Source: Vanessa cardui (lineage: Eukaryota; Arthropoda; Insecta; Lepidoptera; Nymphalidae). From it: a stretch of DNA of 64,000 nt. A model generated the notes under the pieces. That model did no database searches. It had not been told where the DNA came from and saw only the letters and a program-made list of their open reading frames with translations. The stretch is taken from positions 3,782,001 through 3,846,000 of the forward strand of contig NC_061147.1 in the NCBI RefSeq assembly GCF_905220365.1. Direction: 5' to 3'. The position numbers and the translations under genes are program-made. Positions 50,950 through 62,105 of the stretch are shown in pieces (the stretch's first letter is position 1; the number at the start of each line of letters is the position of its first letter).

Positions 50950-51328
50950 CTTCAATGTTACTCAATATACTTAATAGTTGTCTAGTCTGTCTATTTTATA
51001 GTTGCGAATCGCCCAGGCTTCGTACGACCCTTATTTAATTATCAACAAACCAGGAATAATGCAGCTTACAATCAGTAAAAAATATTAGAATTCAATCTTT
51101 AGTTTCGAATTTTACCCCTAAATACAATCATACCTACTAATTTTATCTCTTTATCGAATTATTATACATGTCATTTATTTTTATTAAAAGAATACTAGGA
51201 ATACCCCATATTAATAAAGAAGTTACTAATATTCATATTTACCCCTCCTTTTGAGATTATCACTTAGCTTGTGTTAGGAGGGTACGACAATAGCCCAAGA
51301 GCTCAGGATTTTTTCTATGGAATAGGTT
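50950..51328. other. Gene-free DNA between repeats
   Basis: Nothing recognised. Confidence 0.5.
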
Positions 51329-51600
51329 TGCGGACGACCATATGGAACACCTGATGGTAAGTGGTCACAATCACCCATAGACAATGACGCTGTAAGAAAT
51401 ATTAACTATTCCTTACATCGTCAATGCGCCACCAACCTTGGGAACTAAGGTGCTATGTCCCTTGTGCCTGTAGTTACGCTGGCTCACTCACCCTTCAGAC
51501 CGGAACACAACAATACTGCGTACTGTTATTTAGCGTTAGAATATCTGATGAGTGGGTGGTACCTACTCAGACGGGCTTGCACAAAGCCCTACCACCAAGA
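51329..51600 (-). repeat. Repeat A, best-preserved copy (minus)
   Basis: On the plus strand it reads as the complement of the family: 'cggacgaccatatggaacac', 'ctgatggtaagtggtcacaa', 'ttccttacatcgtcaatgcg', 'ccaccaaccttgggaactaa', 'gtcccttgtgcctgtagtta', and ends 'cacaaagccctaccaccaag'. This copy shows both ends, so the full family length here is about 270 bp. A 100-codon frame across it is a by-product of the repeat. Confidence 0.8.
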
Positions 51601-51837
51601 AGATCAGGATTTACTTGCAACTTTTGCATCACTAGGCAGACTGTAAACCATTACTCTTTTTACCATTTACTTTGTTTATTTCTATGTTGCTGGCATTTTA
51701 ATAAACACACAGATCTGTATAATTAATGTTAAAATAATCGACAATAATTTCATTAATTTATTTCAGATAATAAAAAAAGAAGTCAAAAGATCAATAAAAA
51801 TCTACGAAACTCTATCTGGAAAATATATAGGTTTACT

Positions 51838-52095
51838 TAGCGGTAGCTTTTGTGCTAGCTCATAGGGTAGGGAATAATTACTCATCTTATTTTGTACCAC
51901 CTAACAACAATACTTTGTATTGTTGTGTTGATACGTGAAGGGTGGAACTAAAGACACAAGACAATCCTGGAAGTGTTGGTGTTAATAGCTCACAAAGTTG
52001 GTGGCTCAGTGGTGATGCATAAAAGGTTATAATTCCTCTCAGTAGCATAGCTACTGGTGACATGTATGACTGGTACTGAACAGCCAACAAAAGTT
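51838..52095 (+). repeat. Repeat A, strongly diverged copy
   Basis: Recognisable blocks in order are 'tactcatcttattttgtacc', 'caacaatactttgtattgtt', 'gaagggtggaactaaagaca', 'aagttggtggctcagtggtg' and a degraded end. It is older than its neighbours. Confidence 0.55.
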
Positions 52096-52220
52096 ATTAT
52101 ACAATTAATGAGTTTATGATCGATAGCACACCTTGGGAATGAAACGATCGCCTTCTGGCTATTTCATCTTTTATTAAATTGTTTATTTATATAATATATG
52201 AGACAAACAAAAAAAAAAAA

Positions 52221-52370
52221 AGAAAACACGCTGAGTTTCTTTCGCCGGTTCTTCTCAGGTCAGGGTATTTTCTTTTCCGAACCGGTGGTAGTGTTTCAAT
52301 TGACCATCAATAAAAAAGTGTAATGCTTCTATATTGAATAAAGTTATTTAAGTTTGAGTTTGAGTTTGAG
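52221..52370 (+). repeat. LINE-type 3' end with TTTGAG repeat tail
   Basis: It holds 'cgctgagtttctttcgccgg', 'ttcttctcaggtcagg', 'ccgaaccggtggtagtgttt' and 'gaataaagttatttaa', and ends in three TTTGAG units. I recognise this as a widespread lepidopteran non-LTR element 3' end carrying a short microsatellite tail. It is 5'-truncated, so no reverse transcriptase remains. Confidence 0.75.
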
Positions 52371-52719
52371 AAAAGCTTGGTGTTCTGATGAAACTGTGAA
52401 ATAGGATTTCAACAATTACGAAGTCGCTCGAATCGGACAAATATCATGACGAAATAAATTAAGACGTATCATTCGCGTGCCAAGTTACGGTCTAGACGTG
52501 ACAAAGTGCCATATTGACAATAATCTTATCATACTTTACGTAATTACTTTGGAGCCAAGAATTGTTATTACCTTGTCTAAATAACTATTACTCATACGAT
52601 TTCAATTAATTCCACATTTTAAAACAAACCCTTAATAAGTCTACGTGATGACTAAGTAATGTTCCAAGGCAATCATAAAAGGAATATTTATTTGTGATTT
52701 GACTTAAATTTGGTCATAG
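52371..52719. other. Gene-free DNA between repeats
   Basis: Nothing recognised. Confidence 0.5.
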
Positions 52720-52952
52720 AAGTAAAACCTTTCAATCGCTTAGGTACTTGTTCTGGGCATATTGGTAGATCGCTTACTACCAATACACCCAGAAGGATGC
52801 CCTTTGCTAGTGGGTATTCCGGTAGCATCGTCGAATCTCCCTGGACATTGAAAAGTACCCCAAATCCCTTTGGGGTACTTTTCAATGTCCATGGGCGGTG
52901 GTAATCACTTTCCATCAGGTGAGACTCCTGCTCGTTTGCCCCTAAAAACATA
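52720..52952 (+). repeat. RTE-type LINE 3' end with inverted 5' end
   Basis: The end reads 'tgtccatgggcggtggtaat', 'cactttccatcaggtgagac' and 'tcctgctcgtttgcccctaa', a phrase chain I know from lepidopteran RTE-type LINE tails. Just upstream 52843-52864 is the exact reverse complement of 52869-52890 (22 bp, 4-bp loop). The insertion therefore begins with an inverted copy of its own sequence. The part from 52720 to 52842 probably belongs to the same insertion. Confidence 0.65.
52843..52890. repeat. Perfect 22-bp hairpin
   Basis: GGACATTGAAAAGTACCCCA(AA) on the left and its exact complement on the right, separated by TCCC. It lies at the inner edge of the RTE-type 3' end and looks like an inversion formed during retroposition. 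Confidence 0.95.
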
Positions 52953-53116
52953 ATTCAGTAAGAAGGGCCTCAGATCGGCGACGATCGTTCTGGCAAGGCT
53001 AGTAACGCGGCTTTAACGCCATAGATGAATGCTACTGTTTCCATTGTAGTGGTAAATGAGCCAGTGGCCTCATTGTCAGACACAAGATCAAGAACAAGTA
53101 TAAGTTTGATCTCAAG

Positions 53117-53411
53117 AGTCGAGATGGCCCAGTGATTAGAACATGTGCATCTTAACCGATGATTGCGGGTTCGAACCCAGGCGAGCACCGCTGATTCATG
53201 TGCTTAATTTGTCTTTATAATTCATCTCGTGGTCAGCGGTGAAGGAAAACATCGTGAGGAAACCTGCATGTGACAAATTTCACAGAAATTCTGCCACATG
53301 TGTATTCCACCAACCCGTATTGGAACAGCCTGGTGGAATATGTTCCAAGAGTTCTCCTCAAAGGGAGAGGAGGCCTTTAGCCCAGCAGTGGGAATTTACA
53401 GGCTGTTATTG
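53117..53411 (+). repeat. Metulj-like SINE, copy 3, with target duplication
   Basis: The body starts GAGATGGCCCAGTGATTAGA at 53121, has a B box 'gggttcgaacccaggc' at about 53166-53181, and ends 'agcagtgggaatttacaggc' and 'tgttattg'. An exact 11-bp duplication TTGATCTCAAG flanks it (53106-53116 and 53412-53422). It is the best match to the family among the three copies and the cleanest tRNA-like head. Confidence 0.96.
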
Positions 53412-53422
53412 TTGATCTCAAG

Positions 53423-56400
53423 GCTGACCTATTACTGAAATTTTGGTTATGTTCACGCTAGTTGCAATTTTGGATTTTGACTGTTATCATAAAAAAATAT
53501 AACAAAAATGGCGCCAGTAACAGAATTCTTAAATATATTCGCTTAATAAAAATTTACCTTCAAATGTTTAAAATTTCGTTTTTGGAATGTACGTTAACCG
53601 TCTCTCGTTCTATGTTCGCAGACAACATGACGTCTCAACAAATAACATGGCGGTTCATAAAGATACATCTTACGCGTGGTATTAAATAATTTGTACTTAC
53701 AAAATATAAATAATTTAAAACACCTAAATAAAAAATATGATTTTATAAAAAATAATTATCGAACTAAAATCGAACCATATCTTTACAAAAAAAAAGACGA
53801 TAGAGAATTTAAATTAAGAACAGTTTAAATACCCGTTCCGAAATATTTAACATCTAAATAATAATTACAACTATCAACTATTTCTACCACTGTAGACTAA
53901 TATTTAACCATAGAATGTGCTTGGAGACATGTTCAACTATGAAAAATTATTGATCAATAAAATCAAAGAAATTTCAACCTTATTTCTTACGCAATAAGAT
54001 CTAGCTATGAAGAAGTATAAATATGAATATAACACCACTAGTTTTAAATATGCGATAACATCAAAATATGATATAGAATACTTTCCAAAGTAACACGTCC
54101 ACCGCACTCGACCGCATAATAGCGTGCATGTGTGCTGTATCACACACGAGTTGTGGTTCGTGTTGACGATAAATCATATGAATGTATTTGTGATCGGACT
54201 TTGATAGGGATGTTACTATTGATAATTAATCGATTGATTATAAATGTTAAAATAAAAATAATATTGAATATTGTATTAATATTAAGTACATATTTTTTTG
54301 TTTATTTTTTTTAGATATGTCATTAATACTCTTTATTTTATTTTACATAGGAAAACCATATCAACTAGGTCTGTTAAAAAATGGGTATGAGTAAGCTGAT
54401 TTTTTTTTCAAATCATTTTTTTACATCTATTAACCTCATACATCTAGCCTACATCTTCAAAGGAAAATGATTTAATTCAAAGCCTGTATTATGTAATGTC
54501 ATTTTTTTAATCAAAATAATTTATACACTAATTTTAAACTTACCATGATATATACCAATAGTGATTGTTTACGCCTTTTGTAGGAAAAAATAACCAAATC
54601 CTTTCCCCAAAATCACGTAAATAATACATAATTAAATTCGTATCCGTACGAAATTAAAAGATTAAAAAACTGTTCGATATAATTCATCGATACAAAATGA
54701 AACAGTTCCACCGTAATCATGAATGTGTGAGTTATTAAATACGTTGTTATCAACTAGTGTGTGTATCGTGTTGCATTTCTTTCTCGTATTGTAATTTATT
54801 GGTCTGTAACGAAGTTAATTATTGCGATTTTTGTATTAAACGTTGGAAATTATTTTTAGCCTCGACATATGGATGTGCTTTTTACTAAGAAATTGTTCCA
54901 ATGTTTTTAATAATCGAACTCGACAATAAATTTGATTGTTCAAAACTTTATTAAAGAACGGGTCGAATTTATGATTTCAAATATGGAATGACGATTTTAT
55001 GAAAATTTAATGTTTATATCGACGACAATTATTTTATTGTTGCTTTAAGCAGCTGCTGTGTACACAATTATTTTTAAATTTTAGAACGTACGTTCGATTT
55101 TTAAAATCTCTTTGGGTCAGAATCAAAAATAGTATACCTGTCAAAAATTTCTATTAATTTAATAGTTATAAAAAAGTTGATCAGTTGATATGCACTGTAG
55201 CATTTCATGATATAATTAAATTAAATAATACAAGTTTTGAGGTTCTTGTGGTATTGTAATATTGAATAAATGTCTCATGTTATTTGTAGTTTTATAGAAT
55301 ATATTTTGATATTTTTTATAAATATTGGTGATAAGAAAAGTAAATCGTGAATTCAAGATCGCGAGGTCGAATTCTATCAAATACCACTATTTTGGTTAAT
55401 TTAGCCAAATTTGTATTAATAACTATGTCGTATAAGTATATAAAATATCACGAAGAAACCTACATGGTCGGATGTATATCCAGCTACTGGACGTGGACCA
55501 CTAAATTCCAAATCTTTGAAGAAGCCGTTACCTCTTGAAGTACGAGGCAAAAGCTTTCTTTTACTTTTATAACTTAAGTTAAAAGTAAACATTTGCGAAA
55601 GCATGTTTTATCAATTAAGTGATAAGTATATTATTCGAAAAATAAAGTCATTATTATATTTTTTTCATTTGTCATTAAAATGGTTTGTTGTTCGCCAGTT
55701 TTTATCGAAAAATATTAATATTTATTGCGCACCATTTTTAAACCTTACAACTATAGACATAAAACTTCATAATTTTTAAACGAAAAAAGTTAAGCCTGTT
55801 TTCTTAATGTTTCGTTAAAGTTCGATTTTTAAACAACAATAACAAAATTTTAATTAGACAGTAATACTCGTTTGTGTTCTAAATTCGAAATTTGAACTGT
55901 ATTTATCAAAACTCGTACTCATAAAAAAAACTCGATCAAAACAAATTAATCTCCAATAATTGAAACATTTACATAATAAATACATATTAAATGACTAATT
56001 AAGCACGATTAAAAAAATAAAAATGGAACTAATTTATTTTTTCATTAAAGACGATTCTGCAAACGTATTATTCGAATATGGAACTCTTAAATGGATATAA
56101 AAACTTGATTATCGACATTTGAAATATTTTTCACAGTAAACAAAAGAATACGTTCGAATATTAAATTTAAAGGCCTGTTTTTATCCTTGTATCATTTCAA
56201 TTTTTCATAATTCATCCGTTCTATCTATACAAAATATTTATTGGCCTGTATTTTAACCATTTAGACACGGTTTTCACTATCGCTTGAAGCGTATCTTGAA
56301 AGTGTTTTAATTTGAAATTAGAAGCCAAAAGGATAAGCAACAATTTGACATTTTATAATGAAGCTTACTTTTAAATTGTTTTTTTTTTTAATGAGAATTA

Positions 56401-56873
56401 TTTTGACTAATCTTTTGACAATGAAATTTGTTTTTGAGCCCAAATATATTATTTTTAATACTTAATTATTAATCAAGTATTGCATTATAATTATAGGATT
56501 ACATAAATCGCGTCCGAGTGGAGTCAGTATACGTCGCTGTATTTAAAAGTCGGTAAAAAGAAAACAGCAGAACTCGTTCTAGCTATTCGATATAATAGCA
56601 ATTATGGCGGATTCTTGATAATCGATAATTGAATTCCGAACTTATACAATTGCAAAAAATAATCTATTTTAAACACTTTTACATCGTATAACTTGATGCA
56701 AATTTGGTCTTTATGACATTTAGTAATAAAAGCTAGTTTAGAATGAATTAAGTGAATACAAATATATGGATAAAAATATATTACTTCCATGAAAAACATA
56801 GTATAATATTTAAAGCCAAAAGGTATATGGTGGATACGTGATGATGATCAAATTATTTTTGTATAATTGCAGT
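53423..56873. other. Gene-free AT-rich DNA
   Basis: Nothing recognised over about 3.4 kb. Dispersed 14-bp motif copies start at 54976 and 56071. Confidence 0.55.
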
Positions 56874-56908
56874 CTTCAAATTTCCCACTGCTGGGCTAAG
56901 GTTTCCTT
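56874..56908 (-). repeat. Metulj-like SINE tail fragment
   Basis: 'tttcccactgctgggctaag' followed by 'gtttcctt' is the reverse complement of the SINE's last block ('...gcccagcagtgggaaattt'). Only about 30 bp survive. Confidence 0.6.
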
Positions 56909-59372
56909 AAAACGCAAGCGAATTTACGAGCGACAAATAGTATATACTATATTTTTGTTATATATTTAATATTATATCGTCTAAGTTATGTATATATTTG
57001 AGTCAAATAACCCGTTTATTAAGAAGGCTGATTTCTCGAGACATAATGACTACTAAATGTGACTAGAGATGTGCACAACACTATATATATGTATTCCTTA
57101 TCTCTTAACTCTTATAATCCGACATGATTTGAAAATAGAACTCTGTACTACAGATAATAGAGGAAAATTCAACAAAATCTCAGGATCTGCATAATTCTAA
57201 GCTAAGCGCTAAGCCAATCATAAAAGTAAAGTAATTACTAATAACCAGTTACCATTACGTTATATTTGTGAAATTAAATTAAAAAAAAAACTATTTAAAA
57301 ATATCATTTATATTATAATTATATTTTTCATTAATTGGCTCAATTTATATTTAAAATGATTACAAAATGCATGATTAAAATTAAATCAATAATTACAACA
57401 GATAAGATAAATAATTTCTCACGCGAATTTTTTAACACAAATCGTTCGAAATTAAAAAAAAAAAATATTACCGGATCGAATTTCAAAATACACGGGGTTA
57501 AGCTCAGTTCACAAAGATCGACCTCATCAGGAAATGGGGTCATATAGTTCAGTTTTATCAATTTTACCAAAAAAAATAAAAAAAATGATAGCACTTTTAA
57601 ACGTATTACGTTTAAAGTTCGTCGAGCGTAAGGAGATAACCCTAAAATTGGGGTGAATCGTGGGAAATGGTATCAATGGGGTGGCTGCGACCGCGGACTG
57701 AAAGGAAGATGCCAAGGTTAATCTACATTATTCTCTTTTTTATATTTTTAAATATCATATTTAGAACTTGTTCTAAATTTAATAATTACATTCCTTATAA
57801 TAAAACGTATTTTTTGTTATAAATTGGTCTGCATTTATCTTTTTAAATTAGTTATTACAAAATCTCGCTTAATTTAATTTTATATTATATAAAATATATA
57901 TTTATAAAATATTCTGTTATTTTCTTTTCAAATATATGTTTATGATCTAAATATATATTTATAACATACTTTACTTACTATGAGTTTTATACATTTTAAA
58001 TACTTATATTATTTATTTGAGACATTTAGAGAAAACTAGTTGTTACCTGCTTAAAAAACGAACATCATCATACAAAATTTCATCAAATTATTATATTAAA
58101 TTCGGTTTAATAATTTGGCCATTTGTGCTTGTAAAATTATTAAATAAAATTTTAAAACGTGTAACCGATGTCAATGTATTATTTAATTCAATAATATTCG
58201 CAACAAATATAACAATATCGACACTTAACCCTTTCCTCAAACTCCGGTCGAAGTGACCCGCGGTCGCACACATATCGCGTTACGCTAAGAAATTCACATT
58301 TCTGGAATTCAACCCGTATTATTTGAGAAAACGAATTCAATTGTTGACCTCATTTTTTAATAAATACAACCAAGAAATTCATTGTACCCATACAATGGTG
58401 TTTCGTGTGACTTCTGACCCTGATGACCTTTTTTGCACCCTGACCGATCTGGTCAGGAAGGGGACGACAATGGCGCGCCGGACAATGGCTTCTGATTGAA
58501 GAAACGCAAAAAAAAAACACAACAACGTCTTAAGATATTGTAAAAAATACTGACACGAGTTACAAATAAATTCGTTGTCCGGTGTAATTGAATTAGTTAA
58601 TAAAAAACAGTTCATCAAATATATGTAATGAAATCAAAAATATTATAAAGTGTTCTTTTTTTGAAATAAATAACTTATCAAATTACAAAATCCGGAAACG
58701 TTCTTTTTTTGAAAAAAAAAACCTAATATGGCCGTTATTGATAACACGGAATCGTCTACAACGGTAAAATGTCTATAAAAATCTCGAATTACTGCAAACA
58801 GTTATAAATCAAGCGTCGAAAAGCGTTCGAAAAAAAGTATCTCACGGCCCGTTCATCTGTTACTTCCTAAAAGGGGTGAATTGTGAATTCCTTAAGGAAT
58901 CGCAACATCCACGACACTCGAACGGTACCCTCGCGAATACCGACGGGATAAAAAACCGAGAATATATCATCTTTCGGGAAAAGGGCACAACTCTTTCCCA
59001 TGGGTCTTAACCTTGGTGAATTTTTTTTTAATAATTTCCGAGACACCTTTGCCATCTTTCCAGTTTTTTGTTAGTTTTTTGCAAACGATAGACATAAGAA
59101 GGGTCGAGCCCTTTGTCCTTGCCCTCCGCTTTGTGAGATATCGCAGGTGGGTCATACGGACCCCGCTGCCGTTTGAGGGATATATCGTCATTTTAATATT
59201 AAAATTGTTCTTAATAACATTTTATTGTTCGAACTCTTTAATGTTACTTAATGATTATACGAATAATAATTATAAAAAATCTCTTTCTATTGTTGTATTT
59301 GATCCAAACATATGTTGTATCTTTTAGAATTATTTATATGTGGCACTACAGAAGAACTTAAATAGTGACTTT
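56909..59372. other. Gene-free DNA with two GC-richer patches
   Basis: Patches at 57600-57715 and 58860-59180 are less AT-rich than their surroundings and carry overlapping minus-strand frames of 62-74 codons with no recognised domain. They could be decayed transposon pieces. At 58415-58455 several TGACC/GGTCA nuclear-receptor half-sites cluster. A dispersed motif copy starts at 57128, and near-match copies start at 58652 and 58700. Confidence 0.4.
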
Positions 59373-59625
59373 TTCTTGGTAGTAGGGCTTTGCTAGTCCG
59401 TCTGGGTAGGTAACACACACTCATTAAATATACCGCGAAACAGCAATACTCAGTATTATATGTTACGGTTTGAAGGTTGAATGAGCCAGTGTAGTACCGG
59501 CATAAGGGACATAACATCTTAGTTTCCAAGGTTGGTAGCACATTGGCGATGTAAGGATTGATTAACATTACATCGCAATTGTCTATGAGCGTTAGACCAC
59601 TTACCATTAAGCTTCATCCCTCGCC
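59373..59625 (+). repeat. Repeat A, copy
   Basis: It starts 'tcttggtagtagggctttgc' and continues through 'gtctgggtaggtaacacaca', 'ggcataagggacataacatc', 'ccaaggttggtagcacattg' and 'agaccacttaccattaagct'. It is nearly full length and moderately diverged. The 106-codon minus frame across it is incidental. Confidence 0.75.
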
Positions 59626-59659
59626 AATCAATATCATAAGAAAAAAAGTGTGCCGAGAT

Positions 59660-59998
59660 TATTGCACCAATGTCACTTGCGATGAAACTCGCCGAACGTC
59701 ATATTTACAATGCTTTAGTGTGCATATGCTTAACAGCCAACCCTTGGCCACTTCTTTTGTAGCATGCGGTTTCTGCGTTACCAGTCTTTTTTTTTCTTTT
59801 CTCGCTGGAAAAACGCCTTACGTGCTTCCCCCATGTGATGGAAAGTGGCGGGGGTGTGTGGGACTCCCCGGAGCCCTGAACGCCGAGTGCGCCCAAGCAC
59901 ACCGGGTTTACCCACTAAAAAACCAGCGGTACCCTCTCCGTCTTACGGCGGACGCCACGGGATCGCTTACGCATGCTACCAGTCTATCTGGACACATA
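59660..59998 (+). repeat. GC-rich transposon-derived segment
   Basis: Its base composition is far richer in G+C than anything nearby ('gtgtgtgggactccccggag', 'ccctgaacgccgagtgcgcc', 'ctccgtcttacggcggacgc'). The wording is familiar to me as part of a lepidopteran transposable element, possibly a LINE 5' region, but I cannot name it. The 156-codon plus-strand frame that spans repeat A and this segment is accidental. Confidence 0.5.
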
Positions 59999-61918
59999 AA
60001 AAAAAATTTAGTGTGCCTTTTCTTTTAATTACCAAGCAGCATCACAATTAAGTCTTATGTAGATGTAGAGTCATATAACATTAAAGAGCTTAATTTGACT
60101 AATAATAATTTCCCAATAATTTTTCGATTTATTCGTATCGAAAATGTATTTAAATATACGATCGAAACGATTATTCAACAATCGATAATATCGATGTATT
60201 ATGAAACTAATCGAACGAGTAATTCTTAGATAAGTCTAAATTTTTTAATTCTGATAAATATTTTATCTGTAATCATAATCTTTTGTCCTAACAAAGCTCC
60301 GCCAAACGAAGAGAGTATAGTACATTGAAATGGTTTATTTTATAATGCAATTCAATTATTGAAAGTATTTGTGGTTCAAAGTATGACACGTAATAATTTG
60401 AATACTTATTTTACGTATTTTGCGAAATAAGTAGCGAAGCATGTTACAAGCCCTCTAATAGATCAAAAGTAAATTAAATATGACATAATTTATTTATCAG
60501 TAATAGATTCAAAAGACTAATTAGCCATGAGTCTAAGCCGGTACATTACAGGGGTCTTTTACAGGGCGATTTTGTTTATTTGGTCCGTAGTTAAACACAA
60601 AATAAACCAAAAAAAAAAGCTGAAAGATGGATTCCAGTCATCCAACGATTACGACGATTTGACATTTGTTGTGAATACTCTAAATTTAAATCGATTGAAA
60701 CTTCAAAACTCACGAAAATGTTTGTTTCGGTGTTACGCATAAAACTTATTTTACATCCAACCTTATAGTCTAAAATTTCAAAATTTTGTATCATGACGTA
60801 TACCCTACATTATCGTAAAGTTTCATTACGAATCATTCAGTACTTTTTGCGTAAAAGAGTAACAAACACACCATACCATAAACACAAACTTTTACCATAC
60901 AAAACGCTCTGTATCTTCCAGAATATATTATGTATGTGTATAAATTGTTTTAGCTTATTCCATTTTAGTTGTTGCAAAATTAAACTATGGGCTGTGACAA
61001 TCGGTTAGCCAGGCGGCAAAATATACATAGGCTTTTCCTGGAAGATGAGTAAAAGCGCCAGTGTTAATTACATAAACACCCTCAACAATTTCGGGCGCGT
61101 CTCCTTAGCGCACTGTTAACTTAGCGTTTGTTTCAAAGCATTCCAATTCGCTTCATTAATAAATAATTTTCGTAAGTGTCCGACTGCAAGTACCGGCCAT
61201 TTTCGCTTAACCGTTTAATTAAATCAATAAAAAGCCCTTAACGTCCTGAGTTTCAACTGTTTAGAGCAATCAAATCGTCAACGCGATTCACTAAAAATGA
61301 ATACAATGATGCTAAGGCTCTGACTGTACTAGCGATTTCGTTGCGTCAAAATGTAACATTCATATTACATTAAATTGTTTTCTTAATATTTGTTAATATA
61401 TACTTTGTTTAGTTCAGTTTTATTGTGAAATTTAAATAATTATCTTATTATTATCATTAAATATTTTAAATAATTTGTCCTTATTTCGACCATTGGTAAC
61501 TCAGGCCAAAGCAACACTACATTGATAATAAGTCCTCAAGGAGGCCTAATATGTACTTTCCTCCTTTAAGTGTGGGATTATAAAAGATAAAAAGACTTGA
61601 TTTTTATTTATATTTATATATTCTCTTCATAGAATAGAATTAATAAAATCCGTAATTAACTTAACTGGTACAAAAATGTTACAGTGTTGGTCTTAGGTTC
61701 TCCTCTTTGGTGAAAAGGTTTGTTACGCCATTATGATCCATAAAAGCATATCATTAATTAAGTTATCACTTATACCAACTCACATTCACACACTCTTTTA
61801 ACTGTAGTTTCTATACTTATACATATAGTTGGTGTACGTTCTAAGCAAATTTACTTTATTTTAATTAACATATACTTTGCTAGTTTATATGATAACGAAA
61901 ATTAATTTCTTTTATACA
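59999..61918. other. Gene-free DNA
   Basis: Nothing recognised; open frames are at most 71 codons and of AT-biased composition. Confidence 0.5.
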
Positions 61919-62105
61919 CCATAGATAGGTGGATGTTGATTGTAAGTGAACACCGCTGTTAAATACATAGACATCTAATCTTAAGATTTAGGATTTCATG
62001 TCCTGTCATATCCACTAGCTCAGTCACCTATCAAACTGGAACACAAGAATACTTAGTATTACAACACAAAATAAATGAATGTAAGTACCCTTAGATTGTA
62101 CGAAG
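61919..62105 (-). repeat. Repeat A, eroded minus copy
   Basis: Blocks in complement order are 'gttgattgtaagtgaacacc', 'atgtcctgtcatatccacta', 'gctcagtcacctatcaaact' and 'ggaacacaagaatacttagt', with later parts lost. It matches the layout of 51329-51600. Confidence 0.55.

Noticed and set aside
7330..56612. Many ATGGC (PHO/YY1 core) words suggesting polycomb response elements
   Set aside because: The 5-mer count I can see is not above what base composition predicts (tens expected on both strands); no tight clusters were found.
58040..58065. Second ratchet-like site on the minus strand (TTTTTTAAGCAG followed by GTAACA)
   Set aside because: The donor half is weak and the site lies upstream of the candidate first exon, so it does not fit the intron model.
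59558..60028. 156-codon plus-strand open frame
   Set aside because: It spans the end of repeat A and the GC-rich transposon segment; the frame is a by-product of joined repeats.
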